From positions 52,945 through 116,944 of the forward strand of contig JAFURT010000033.1 in assembly GCA_017471765.1 (NCBI GenBank): 64,000 bases of DNA, given 5' to 3'. The notes below the pieces were generated by a model. It was not told where the DNA came from. It ran no database searches and worked only from the letters and a program-made list of their open reading frames with translations. A program made the position numbers and the translations under genes. Origin of the DNA: Clostridia bacterium (lineage in GTDB: Bacteria; Bacillota; Clostridia; Oscillospirales; Acutalibacteraceae). Positions 43,483 through 51,808 of this stretch are shown here, piece by piece (the first letter of the stretch is position 1; each line of letters begins with the position of its first letter).

Positions 43483-45630
43483 ATGGATAAGTATTTAGGC
43501 AAGCGGCTGGATGGCCGGTACGAGATGCGTGAGCTGATTGGCGTAGGCGGTATGGCATACGTGTACAAGGCGTATGACGCCATCGATGACCGGACCGTGG
43601 CGGTGAAAATTTTGCGGGATGAGTTCCTGTCCAATGAGGAGTTTACCCGCCGTTTCCGCAACGAGTCCAAGGCTATCGCCATTCTCAACCACCCCAACAT
43701 TGTTAAGGTGCTGGATGTGGGTTTTGGTGAGCGCTTGCAGTATATCGTGATGGAGTACATCGATGGTATTACCCTGAAGGAGTATCTGGACCAGCGTAGT
43801 GACCTGCGCTGGAAGGAGGCGGTGCACTTCACCGTACAGATTCTGCGTGCTCTGCAGCATGCCCATGATAAGGGCATTGTGCACCGGGATATTAAGCCCC
43901 AGAATATTATGCTGTTGTCTGACGGCACCATCAAGGTGACGGATTTTGGCATTGCCCGCCTGACTCGCAACGAGCTGCGGGCCACCACCGAGAACGGCGA
44001 CAAGGCCATCGGCTCTGTACATTACATCAGCCCGGAGCAGGCTCGGGGTGATATCACCGACGAAAAGACCGACCTGTACGCTGTGGGTGTCATGCTGTAT
44101 GAGATGCTCACCGGCCGTTTGCCCTTTGAGGCGGATAATGCGGTGTCCGTGGCCATTATGCAGATGCAGTCCGAGCCCACCTTGCCTCACCATATCAATG
44201 AGGAGATTCCCGAGGGCCTGGAGCAGATTACCATGAAAGCCATGCAGAAGGATACCGCTAAGCGGTATCAGTCGGCGGCAGAGATGCTCAGCGACATCGA
44301 CGAGTTTAAGCGCAACCCCTCCATTAAGTTTGAGTATACCTATTTCGTGGATGAGAAGCCCACTCGCTATGTGGATGCAATCACCCGCGTGCGTGGGGAG
44401 GCTCCCGAGACAGCGGCCGAGGAAACGGAGGAGGAAACAAGCACCGGTAAGAAAATCTCCACCGTGGCGATTTTGGGCGCTGTGGCGGCGGCCATCGTGC
44501 TGGTGGCTGTGGTGTTTGTGCTGATTTTCTCCAAGTTCTTCCAGAATTGGGGTGCCCGACAGGATATTGTGGTGGACAATTTTGTGGGTATGAGCTATAC
44601 CGACGAGGTAGTTACCCATGAGAATATCGGCAATTACACCGTTAAAGATCCGCAGACCGGGTATAATGCCGACTATCCTGAGGGCTATGTGTACAAGCAG
44701 GAGCCGGAGGCCGGCGATACCATCAAGATGAAGGGCGACCTCATCCTCTACATCAGTCTGGGCTCCCGTCTGCAAGAGATTCCCTCCATGACCCCCGGCG
44801 AGAGCGCCACCATGGTGCGTAGCCGCCTGAAGGGCGAGGGCTTCGTGGTGAAGGAAGTAGAAGAGAGCAGCATGGAATACAAAAAGGGTACGGTCATCCG
44901 TCTATCTCCTGCACCGGGCGAAAAGGTGCAGTACGGCTCGGAGATCACCATGTTTGTCAGCTCCGGTGAGCCGGTGGCCGACCCGATTCCCATGCCCAAT
45001 GTGACCAACATGGCAAAGAACGATGCCATTGACCGGTTGGTGGAGGCTGGCTTTGACCGGAATAAGGTGACCATCACCGAGGTCAACGACCAGGCGCCCA
45101 AGGACACGGTGATTGCGGTGACTCCTGACTATACCAAGAAGCAGTTGCCGGATGTGAACATCCAGTTGACGGTTTCTACCGGTTTCCAGAATGTGGAGAT
45201 CTCCATGCCGATGCCGGATAGCGAGACGACGGTTGCGCTCCAGTTCTTTGTGGCGGGCAAGCTGGATTCTGCGCTGACGGCAGAATATACCAGCGTGTAT
45301 CCCAAGGGGATGCCGAACCTGAACTTCACCGTGAAGGAGACCAAGGCAACCTACAACGTCACTGTCAAGATTGCCAAGTCGGGCACCAGCAACTTTGCCG
45401 CCTATTATACCTTTGAGGTGGATGGGGAAGAAGGCACTTACAGGGTGAAGGACTATACCCCCTTTGACGAGAGTAACGCCACTACGTCGGCTACAGACGG
45501 CACCGGAAATGCGACCGATACATCGGCTACCGGGGGTGTCACCGAGAATACCGATGCGGTGGGTGGCACGACCGGCACGACCACGCCCGGTGACGTGTCA
45601 GAGCCTACCAACAGCGAGACTGAGGCGTAA
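43483..45630 (+). CDS. prkC: PASTA-domain Ser/Thr protein kinase
   Basis: 715 residues. Kinase domain ~10-270 with a P-loop GVGGMAYVYKA, invariant Lys in VAVKIL, HRDIKPQN and DFGIARL. A membrane segment spans ~327-350. Outside are three PASTA repeats (~363-426, 427-495, 496-565), then a beta-rich extra domain and a Thr/Gly-rich tail to the end. PASTA repeats bind muropeptides or lipid II; in Bacillus PrkC triggers germination. ATG 43483 follows AGAAGAGGA. The C-terminal domain after PASTA 3 is longer than in Bacillus. Confidence 0.95.
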   Translation: MDKYLGKRLDGRYEMRELIGVGGMAYVYKAYDAIDDRTVAVKILRDEFLSNEEFTRRFRNESKAIAILNHPNIVKVLDVGFGERLQYIVMEYIDGITLKEYLDQRSDLRWKEAVHFTVQILRALQHAHDKGIVHRDIKPQNIMLLSDGTIKVTDFGIARLTRNELRATTENGDKAIGSVHYISPEQARGDITDEKTDLYAVGVMLYEMLTGRLPFEADNAVSVAIMQMQSEPTLPHHINEEIPEGLEQITMKAMQKDTAKRYQSAAEMLSDIDEFKRNPSIKFEYTYFVDEKPTRYVDAITRVRGEAPETAAEETEEETSTGKKISTVAILGAVAAAIVLVAVVFVLIFSKFFQNWGARQDIVVDNFVGMSYTDEVVTHENIGNYTVKDPQTGYNADYPEGYVYKQEPEAGDTIKMKGDLILYISLGSRLQEIPSMTPGESATMVRSRLKGEGFVVKEVEESSMEYKKGTVIRLSPAPGEKVQYGSEITMFVSSGEPVADPIPMPNVTNMAKNDAIDRLVEAGFDRNKVTITEVNDQAPKDTVIAVTPDYTKKQLPDVNIQLTVSTGFQNVEISMPMPDSETTVALQFFVAGKLDSALTAEYTSVYPKGMPNLNFTVKETKATYNVTVKIAKSGTSNFAAYYTFEVDGEEGTYRVKDYTPFDESNATTSATDGTGNATDTSATGGVTENTDAVGGTTGTTTPGDVSEPTNSETEA

Positions 45631-45636
45631 GACGGT

Positions 45637-46521
45637 ATGGATACATTACAAGGAATCATTTTGCGTTCCATCGGCGGCTTCTACTATGTAGAGGCCGCCG
45701 ATACAGTCTATACCTGCCGAGCCAGAGGCATTTTCCGGCGGCAGGGCATAACGCCGGTGGCTGGTGACCGGGTGAGCATTACCGTGGAGGGGGAGGACAC
45801 CGCCGTCGTGGAGGAAATTTTACCTCGGCGGAATGTGTTGGTGCGCCCTCCGGTAGCCAATCTGGACCTGCTGGTGCTGGTGGCTTCCGTCTGTCAGCCC
45901 CGGACGAATACGTTGGTGCTGGACAAGATGATTGCGGTGGCGGAGCATAAGGACATTACCCCCATTGTGGTTATCAATAAGAGCGACCTGGGTGACCCTG
46001 CTGAGCTGGAGCGCATTTATCGCTCTACCGGTCTTGAATGCTTTACGGTTTCTGCCGCTCAGCCGGAGACGCTGGTGTCGTTGCGCCGGCGCTTGGCCGG
46101 GCAGGTCAGCGTTTTTGCCGGTAATTCCGGGGTGGGGAAGAGCAGTATTCTGAATGGTATTGACCCCACTCTGGTGTTGCCTACCGGTGAAATCAGCCAG
46201 AAACTGGGCCGCGGTCGGCATACCACCCGCACCGCTACCCTGTATCGGTTGGCGGATGGCTATCTGGCAGATACCCCCGGTTTTTCCTCGCTGGATATGG
46301 AGCAGGTAGAGTTCATCGATAAAGAGTCCCTGCCCGGTTGCTTCCGGGAGTTTGCCCCCTACGAAGGCGGCTGTCGCTTTTCCGGCTGTGCCCACTACAA
46401 GGAGCCGGGCTGTGCTGTGCGGCAGGCTGTGGAGGCGGGAGAAATCGCCCAGTCTCGGTACGACAGCTATGTGACCATGTACGAGGCGGTAAAGGATATA
46501 AAGGAGTGGGAAAAGCCGTGA
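45637..46521 (+). CDS. rsgA: Ribosome small-subunit GTPase RsgA
   Basis: 294 residues. OB-fold start (~1-65), circularly permuted GTPase with NKSD near 114-117 before the P-loop GNSGVGKSSI near 164-173 and DTPG near 210-213, and a C-terminal zinc finger GCRFSGCAHYKEPGC near 245-261. It checks 30S maturation. The stop overlaps the thiN start. A GAGGCG site lies before the ATG. Bacillus has rpe after this gene; it is absent here. Confidence 0.95.
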   Translation: MDTLQGIILRSIGGFYYVEAADTVYTCRARGIFRRQGITPVAGDRVSITVEGEDTAVVEEILPRRNVLVRPPVANLDLLVLVASVCQPRTNTLVLDKMIAVAEHKDITPIVVINKSDLGDPAELERIYRSTGLECFTVSAAQPETLVSLRRRLAGQVSVFAGNSGVGKSSILNGIDPTLVLPTGEISQKLGRGRHTTRTATLYRLADGYLADTPGFSSLDMEQVEFIDKESLPGCFREFAPYEGGCRFSGCAHYKEPGCAVRQAVEAGEIAQSRYDSYVTMYEAVKDIKEWEKP

Positions 46522-47147
46522 GCCGATGTGTAATTTTATGTGCCGGGCCGGTAACGGATGCAACCGCCCTTGCGGCGCTACTGCGCCCGGATGACTACTT
46601 TTTGGCCGCAGACGGTGGCTGGCGTCTGGCCGGGCGGCTGGGCGTGATTCCGGCGTGCCTGGTGGCGGATTTTGACTCCATGCCACCGCCGGATTTACCC
46701 GCAGGTGTGGAAGTGGTACAACTGCCGGTGCAAAAGGACGTGACCGATGCCGCGGCGGCGGCGGATGTGGCGTATGAGAGAGGCTTTCGGGACTTTTTAT
46801 TGCTTGGAGCTACCGGTGGGCGGCTGGACCACCAGCAAGGGGCTTTTCTGCTGGCGGCTACCCTTGCCCGCAAGGGCTGTTCTGTTGCTTTGGCCGATGA
46901 GCGTAACGAGATAACTTTTTATACCCGCTCTCCCGGTCAGTTACCACCTCATCCCGGGTGCAAGGTCTCTTTGTTCGCCTTTGGCGGCCCGGTGACCGGG
47001 CTGACGGTGACCGGGCTGGCCTATGAGCTGGTCGATTATACCTTGTCACCCTACGATGCCTTGTGCGTCAGCAACGAGTTTACCGACGCTCCGGCCAGCG
47101 TCACCTTTTCCGATGGCTTGCTGATGCTGTTTTATTCAAAAGATTGA
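46518..47147 (+). CDS. thiN: Thiamine pyrophosphokinase
   Basis: 209 residues from GTG 46518 overlapping the rsgA stop, with AAGGAG 12 bases upstream. Converts thiamine to thiamine pyrophosphate. LCAGPVTD, FLAADGGWRLAGRLG near 30-44, ADFDSMPPPD near 53-62, the KDVTDAAAA motif near 74-82 and the GATGGRLDH loop near 98-106 match the family. An upstream frame inside rsgA is not used. Confidence 0.93.
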   Translation: MSRCVILCAGPVTDATALAALLRPDDYFLAADGGWRLAGRLGVIPACLVADFDSMPPPDLPAGVEVVQLPVQKDVTDAAAAADVAYERGFRDFLLLGATGGRLDHQQGAFLLAATLARKGCSVALADERNEITFYTRSPGQLPPHPGCKVSLFAFGGPVTGLTVTGLAYELVDYTLSPYDALCVSNEFTDAPASVTFSDGLLMLFYSKD

Positions 47148-47160
47148 CACCCTTTCGTCC

Positions 47161-47199
47161 CTGTCGCATACGCTGGTAATAGACACAGATATGCGACAG
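47161..47199 (+). promoter_or_regulatory. 9-bp inverted repeat before the 48-residue gene
   Basis: CTGTCGCAT (47161-47169) and ATGCGACAG (47191-47199) form a perfect inverted repeat with a 21-base centre, ending directly before GGAGGGGG. A CATACGCT box (47167-47174), like the -10 of the mother-cell sigma factors E and K, overlaps the left arm; a matching -35 is unclear. It may be an operator or an RNA hairpin. Confidence 0.5.
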
Positions 47200-47212
47200 A
47201 GGAGGGGGCATT

Positions 47213-47359
47213 ATGAAACGGCGTCGGCAGAATAGCGCAGCCTGTTTTGCGTATTTCGGGGCAGGCTTGGTGGCTTGTACGGTACTGCCTACGAGATTAG
47301 TAGTGCTGGTGCTGGCGCTGGCTCTTGTCGTCTGCGGTCTATCCTGTGGAAATCGATGA
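47213..47359 (+). CDS. 48-residue membrane peptide between thiN and spoVM
   Basis: A small gene: MKRRRQNSAACFAYFGAG starts with a basic segment, and residues ~17-45 are hydrophobic with cysteines at 11, 22, 41 and 45. GGAGGGGG lies 6 bases before the ATG. Position before spoVM, with an 18-base gap, suggests co-expression during sporulation. It resembles the small one- or two-helix proteins seen at this spot in other Clostridia, but no function is known. Confidence rests on the ribosome site, length, composition and placement. Confidence 0.65.
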   Translation: MKRRRQNSAACFAYFGAGLVACTVLPTRLVVLVLALALVVCGLSCGNR

Positions 47360-47377
47360 GGGAAAGGCGGATTACCT

Positions 47378-47467
47378 ATGCGTGTTGTTGTTGTGAAAAG
47401 CCCGAAATTGCTTGGCGGTGTGTTGCGTCGCCTGTTTGGCATCCGCAAGGAGCCGCAAGAGCAATAA
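47378..47467 (+). CDS. spoVM: Stage V sporulation protein M
   Basis: 29 residues, MRVVVVKSPKLLGGVLRRLF then GIRKEPQEQ. SpoVM is a 26-residue amphipathic helix that senses the curvature of the forespore membrane and anchors SpoIVA for coat assembly. The Pro residue followed by KLLGG and the basic tail match the Bacillus pattern (KLPKFLGGIVRAML). thiN-spoVM order is the same as in Bacillus, which strongly supports the call. The ribosome site is modest (GGGAAAGGCGG, ~8 bases from the ATG). Confidence 0.88.
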   Translation: MRVVVVKSPKLLGGVLRRLFGIRKEPQEQ

Positions 47468-47473
47468 AAGGAT

Positions 47474-47504
47474 AGCCGTGTGCCTGCCTGGCGCACGGCT
47501 TTTA
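47474..47504 (+). terminator. Terminator after spoVM
   Basis: AGCCGTGTGC (47474-47483) and GCGCACGGCT (47491-47500) arms followed by TTTT. Confidence 0.75.
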
Positions 47505-47523
47505 CTATTTTTGGCGGTGAAGG

Positions 47524-47552
47524 AATAATAGACCGGTTACCCTCATATAGTG
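47524..47552 (+). promoter_or_regulatory. Probable sigma-E promoter of spoIIID
   Basis: A -35-like GAATAATA (47524-47531) and a -10-like CATATAGT (47545-47552) with 14 bases between ATAAT and CATA fit the mother-cell sigma-E pattern. Bacillus spoIIID is a sigma-E gene, which supports it. Confidence 0.6.
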
Positions 47553-47580
47553 TACGGAACACGGAATATGGGGTGATAGC

Positions 47581-47841
47581 ATGAAAGGTGCCGTGGAAGA
47601 ACGGGCAATCGAGTTGGGGGAATACATATTACAGAATAACGCCACCGTCCGGGCGGCCGCCAAGCGGTTTCACATCAGCAAGAGTACGGTGCATAAGGAT
47701 GTGGCAGAGCGTCTGCAGACGGTGAATCCGCAGTTGTACGGACAGGTGCGCCATGTGCTGGAGGTAAACAAGGCACAGCGGCACATCCGGGGTGGATTGG
47801 CAACACGCCGGAAATATAAAGGGCCCGGGGAAGAACCGTAA
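47581..47841 (+). CDS. spoIIID: Sporulation transcription factor SpoIIID
   Basis: 86 residues. The helix-turn-helix, ATVRAAAKRFHISKSTVHKD (residues ~21-40) followed by VAERL, is near-identical in style to Bacillus SpoIIID, and the basic tail is kept. It acts in the mother cell after sigma-E, activating or repressing dozens of genes. The ATG lies eight bases after a GGGG-containing site. Own promoter and terminator. Confidence 0.95.
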   Translation: MKGAVEERAIELGEYILQNNATVRAAAKRFHISKSTVHKDVAERLQTVNPQLYGQVRHVLEVNKAQRHIRGGLATRRKYKGPGEEP

Positions 47842-47847
47842 TCGGTT

Positions 47848-47891
47848 ACTGCTCCTTTTTCCGCCTTTGTGGGGAAAGAGGGGCAGTTTTG
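47848..47891 (+). terminator. Terminator after spoIIID
   Basis: ACTGC...TTTTTCC pairs with GGGGAAAGAG..GCAGT, then TTTT. Confidence 0.65.
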
Positions 47892-47893
47892 TC

Positions 47894-47922
47894 TTGCACT
47901 GTATGGAAAAGTGTGGTAAAAT
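47894..47922 (+). promoter_or_regulatory. Promoter of the GH110-like gene
   Basis: TTGCAC (47894-47899), 17-base spacer, TAAAAT (47917-47922), 41 bases before the ATG. Confidence 0.7.
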
Positions 47923-47963
47923 AAAGGTGATTATACACCCGGACGAAAAAGGAGGAGATTCCC

Positions 47964-49442
47964 ATGATATTTCCCTATACGAAAGCCACGCCCATGTATT
48001 ACCACATCTCCAACACCACCTCAGTGGAGGAAAATCCGGAAGGGGTGAAGCACTTTGGCGTCCTGCTGGAGAATCAAAAGGACGTGGTGCTGGACTATAA
48101 GGGAGAACACATCGAGTTTGAAGGACTGGTGACTCCCTTCGCCCTGATGAACTGTGAGAATGTGACCATTGAGAATGTGTCCTTTACCTTTGCCCATCCC
48201 GGCGTTACCGAGATGACGGTCATTGCCGTGGGTGAGGACTATGTGGATTTTCGGGTACACCCACAATGTGATTATACGCTATGCGGGGGCGAATTGTGCT
48301 GGGTGGGGGAGAATTTCTCCTTCTCCAAGGGTATTGCCCAGATTTGTTTTGGGGATAAGACCTGGCGTGTGGGCAATGATTTGTGTCCTCTGTGCTTCGG
48401 CCCGGTATGGGAGGAGATAGCCCCCCGTATTCTGCGTGCCCATAAGGCACTGGCGGATGTACAGGTGGGGATGACCTTCCAGATGCGGGACAGTTACCGC
48501 ACCGAGGTGGGTATCCTCATTGCCAACTGCAAGAACATCACCCTGCGGAATGTGCGCATCGGCTATGCCCATGGTCTGTGCATCGTGGCGCAGAACACCG
48601 ATACCCTGACCCTGGACAACATCGTCTGCCGCCCGGATAATGGCCGCACCACCTGCGCCTTTGCCGACTTTGTGCAGGTTTCCGGCTGTAAGGGCCTGGT
48701 GACCATTCAGAACGGTTATTATTCCGGGGCCCATGACGATGCCATCAATGTCCACGGCACCCATTTGCTGGTGACGGACAAGCAGGAGAACACCCTTACC
48801 CTGCGGTTTATGCACCCCCAGACCTACGATATCGGTGGTTTTGAGGTGGGGGAGACGGTGTGCGCTGTGCATCGGGAGACTCTGTTGCGCTCCGGCTATA
48901 CCACGGTTACGGCGGTGGAAAAGCTGACGGAGTATGAGCTGGCTGTGACGGTGGAGGACGCTACCGGCATTGCGGTGGGGGATGCCATCGAGAATTTCTC
49001 TCGCAACCCCGATGTGGTCATCCGGGGCAACTGGTTTGAGCATATCCCCACCCGGGGTATTCTGCTGACCACCAACGGCAAGGCAGTCATCGAGGACAAT
49101 ATGTTCTACAAGACTCATTCACAAGCCATTGAGATTTCTGACGATGCCAACAGTTGGTGGGAGTCCGGTGCGGTGTCGGATGTGACTATCACCCACAATA
49201 CGTTCCTGGAATGTGGCGAGCCGATTATTCGCATCCTGCCCCAGAACAAGGTGGATGCCTATGTTCACCGGAACATCCGCATTGTGGACAACCACTTCGT
49301 CTGTCGCCCGGATGCGCTGGCCCTGTGGGCGAAGGGGACAGCCGGCCTGACTTTTGCGGATAACCGCTTTGAGGCGCCATATCGCACCCGGATTGACTAT
49401 TGCACCGATGAGAATGGAAACGAGCTGAAGGGAACAGAGTAA
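47964..49442 (+). CDS. Right-handed beta-helix protein, GH110-like
   Basis: 492 residues, no signal peptide, so probably cytosolic. Repeated strand-turn units such as CENVTIENVSF, CKNITLRNVRI and HRNIRIVDNHF mark a right-handed parallel beta-helix. A GAHDDAINVHG segment near 254-264 resembles the acidic catalytic loop of family GH110 exo-alpha-1,3-galactosidases, which remove terminal galactose from host glycans such as blood-group B. Bacteroides enzymes have signal peptides; this one does not. No transporter is next to it. GGAGGAG lies before the ATG. Confidence 0.65.
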   Translation: MIFPYTKATPMYYHISNTTSVEENPEGVKHFGVLLENQKDVVLDYKGEHIEFEGLVTPFALMNCENVTIENVSFTFAHPGVTEMTVIAVGEDYVDFRVHPQCDYTLCGGELCWVGENFSFSKGIAQICFGDKTWRVGNDLCPLCFGPVWEEIAPRILRAHKALADVQVGMTFQMRDSYRTEVGILIANCKNITLRNVRIGYAHGLCIVAQNTDTLTLDNIVCRPDNGRTTCAFADFVQVSGCKGLVTIQNGYYSGAHDDAINVHGTHLLVTDKQENTLTLRFMHPQTYDIGGFEVGETVCAVHRETLLRSGYTTVTAVEKLTEYELAVTVEDATGIAVGDAIENFSRNPDVVIRGNWFEHIPTRGILLTTNGKAVIEDNMFYKTHSQAIEISDDANSWWESGAVSDVTITHNTFLECGEPIIRILPQNKVDAYVHRNIRIVDNHFVCRPDALALWAKGTAGLTFADNRFEAPYRTRIDYCTDENGNELKGTE

Positions 49443-49480
49443 GGAAAACTAAATAAACAGAATAAAAAGGGGGATATCGT

Positions 49481-50635
49481 ATGAAAAAATGGCTGTCTTT
49501 TCTATTGGTATTGGTTCTGTGTTTGACGCTGACTGCCTGCGGCGGTGGTCGGGAGGAAAGTAGTGCACCTCCCACCGATGGGAATAGCACCACAACCACT
49601 GCCAGCGTATCCACCGGTTCGGTGACAGAAACGACCACCACGGGAGTATCCCCACAAACCAACACGACGGGTGGCATTACTACCACAGCGGCGCAAAAGC
49701 CTGCTACTACCTCACACCCAACAATGTCTGCCACCGTGCCTGCTACCACGTCCACAACCAAGGCGCAGCAAACCCAGTACGCCTGTACACCGCTTCTGTA
49801 TAAGGTAACCAACCCGGCAAAGGGCAATTTTGTTTACCTTTTTGGCTCTATCCATGTAGGACAGAAGGATATGTATCCTCTGCCGCCTTATGTGATGAAT
49901 GCCTTTAACGCCTGTGATAGCCTGGCGGTAGAGGTGGATATTGTGAAGTTTGAGCAGGACATGCAGGCGCAGATGGAGGCGCTGTCCTGTCTGGTATATA
50001 CCGACGGTACCACCATTACTGACCACCTGCCTGCAGAATTGTATCAGGCCGCTGTGGCCATCCTGAAGGAGAATAGTTTGTACGACCCGATGCTGGATTA
50101 TTATTGCCCTTCGATGTGGTCGGATTTTATCGACAGTGCCTTGTATACAAAGGCGGGTGTGGACGGAGAGCAGGGGGTGGATCGCTACCTGCTTGGGGAG
50201 GCCAAAAAGAAAGGGATGCCCATCGGTGAGATTGAGTCGGCACAGGAGCAATACGGTATGCTGGCGAAATTCTCCGAGCCGTTGCAGCAGGTGCTGTTGG
50301 CATCTTCTATAGAGCAGTATAAGGACATCAGCGGCGTCAAGACGCAGATGAAAGAACTGCTGACCGCTTGGAAAAAGGGCGACCTGACGGCGCTGAAAAC
50401 TTTGGTAGCGGCGGAGACGGAATTCGTCGACGACACCGAGCGTCAGCTTTATGAGGAATATCAAATGGCAATGACCACCCTCCGCGATGAGAAGATGGCG
50501 AGCTATATCGCCAATCGGCTGAATGGGGAAAACAACGTCTTCGTCTGCGTGGGTGCTGCACATGTTGTGGGGGAGAATGGTATCATTGACCGCCTGAAGA
50601 AACAGGGCTTTACCGTTGAACAGGTAAAAGGATAA
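49481..50635 (+). CDS. TraB/GumN-family lipoprotein
   Basis: 384 residues. Signal peptide ending LTAC (Cys20), then a Thr/Ser-rich spacer to ~100, then a TraB/GumN domain: LYKVTNPAKGNFVYLFGSIH near 107-126 with the GSIH box, and VFVCVGAAHVVGENGI near 354-369 with the GAAH box, the two putative metal-binding signatures. Related to Tiki proteases; Wnt-cleaving activity is known for animal members. Function in bacteria is unclear. AAAAGGGGG upstream of ATG. Confidence 0.85.
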   Translation: MKKWLSFLLVLVLCLTLTACGGGREESSAPPTDGNSTTTTASVSTGSVTETTTTGVSPQTNTTGGITTTAAQKPATTSHPTMSATVPATTSTTKAQQTQYACTPLLYKVTNPAKGNFVYLFGSIHVGQKDMYPLPPYVMNAFNACDSLAVEVDIVKFEQDMQAQMEALSCLVYTDGTTITDHLPAELYQAAVAILKENSLYDPMLDYYCPSMWSDFIDSALYTKAGVDGEQGVDRYLLGEAKKKGMPIGEIESAQEQYGMLAKFSEPLQQVLLASSIEQYKDISGVKTQMKELLTAWKKGDLTALKTLVAAETEFVDDTERQLYEEYQMAMTTLRDEKMASYIANRLNGENNVFVCVGAAHVVGENGIIDRLKKQGFTVEQVKG

Positions 50636-50642
50636 ATACGGA

Positions 50643-50679
50643 AATAAATATCCCCCCGCATAGCGGGGGGATATTTATT
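50643..50679. terminator. Bidirectional terminator between convergent genes
   Basis: Perfect 17-bp stem (50643-50659 with 50663-50679), A-rich before and T-rich after on either strand. Confidence 0.8.
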
Positions 50680-50681
50680 GG

Positions 50682-50945
50682 CTATTTTCGCTTTTTCATT
50701 TTCTTGACAATAACAAGAATGAATGCTCCAGTTATTAAACCTGTGATGATGCATGCACAACTGATAAAGAATGCATCTTTACTCTTGATAGCGGCGAACA
50801 GCAACAGACCAAAAAGGCCGAAATAGATGACTGATAGGATAAGAATAGCCAGAATACGGACGAATAAGGGCATGCTTTTTTCTCCCGTTACTTCTATCGA
50901 GCCTTCAACCAAGATGCTGAAGATGAACTCAAAAATAATCTCCAT
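50682..50945 (-). CDS. Small membrane protein of unknown function
   Basis: 87 residues. Residues ~27-50 and ~56-79 form two hydrophobic segments; the end is KKMKKRK. GGAGGAAGG lies upstream of the ATG on the minus strand. Downstream of sigG with a gap of 70 bases; either transcribed with it or alone. No family recognised. Base composition is lower in GC than the neighbours, hinting at foreign origin. Confidence 0.6.
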   Translation of the reverse strand: MEIIFEFIFSILVEGSIEVTGEKSMPLFVRILAILILSVIYFGLFGLLLFAAIKSKDAFFISCACIITGLITGAFILVIVKKMKKRK

Positions 50946-51015
50946 CCAGCCTTCCTCCGTGATGCAAAAAGATACAGTTGCATTATACAGAGTTTTTGTC
51001 TGGCTGTCAAGGAAC

Positions 51016-51783
51016 TTACATTTCCCTTTTTATCTTATCCAGTGCCCCTTTTTCCAGGCGACTGACCTGAGCCTGAGAGATGCCAATCTCCCCGGACACC
51101 TCCACCTGGGTCATACCTTTGAAAAAGCGCAGGTTGAGAATTTTCTTCTCCCGGTCGCTGAGGGCGGCGATGGCATCCTTGAGGGCGATTTCCTCCAGCC
51201 ATGTGCGATCATCGTTGTGGTCGCCGACTTGATCCATCACATAGATGGTGTCGCCTCCATCGTTGTACACCGGCTCGTAGAGGGAGACCGGGTCAACGAT
51301 AGCCTCCAGCGCCACCACCACATCCTCTCGGGGTAATTCCAGCCGCCGGGCGATTTCTTCTATGGTGGGCTCTTTGTGATTTTCGGCCAGTAATTGCTCC
51401 TTCATCTGCATCGCCCGGTAGGCGATATCCCGCATGGAACGGCTGATGCGGATGGCGTTGTTGTCCCGCAGATACCGCCGTATCTCGCCAATAATCATGG
51501 GGACAGCATAGGTGGAGAAGCGCACATTTTGCGACAGGTCAAAATTGTCGATGGACTTGATAAGACCGATACAGCCCACCTGAAATAGGTCATCCAGATT
51601 TTCTCCCCGTTGCGTGAAGCGTTGCACCACACTGAGCACCAGTCGCAGGTTGCCTCGCACCAGCTCGTCCCTGGCTTTGCGGTCGCCGGCCTGCATCTGT
51701 CGCAACAGCTCGATTTTTTCCGCCTCGGAGAGCACCTTCAGTGTAGCGGTATTGACGCCGCAGATCTCCACCTTATTATACAT
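51016..51783 (-). CDS. sigG: RNA polymerase sigma-G, forespore
   Basis: 255 residues. Begins MYNKVEICGVNT, the SigG-specific N-terminus, then the sigma-70 region 2 NLRLVLSVVQRF and DDLFQVGCIGLIKSIDNF, STYAVPMIIGEIRRYLRDN, and region 4 ending VSRLEKGALDKIKREM. It directs late forespore genes (SASPs, germination). I chose ATG 51783, as upstream in-frame ATG 51795 would sit on the AAAGG site. The usual partners spoIIGA and sigE are not next to it. Confidence 0.95.
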   Translation of the reverse strand: MYNKVEICGVNTATLKVLSEAEKIELLRQMQAGDRKARDELVRGNLRLVLSVVQRFTQRGENLDDLFQVGCIGLIKSIDNFDLSQNVRFSTYAVPMIIGEIRRYLRDNNAIRISRSMRDIAYRAMQMKEQLLAENHKEPTIEEIARRLELPREDVVVALEAIVDPVSLYEPVYNDGGDTIYVMDQVGDHNDDRTWLEEIALKDAIAALSDREKKILNLRFFKGMTQVEVSGEIGISQAQVSRLEKGALDKIKREM

Positions 51784-51808
51784 CGCACATCCCATCCTTT
51801 CTCGAAAT

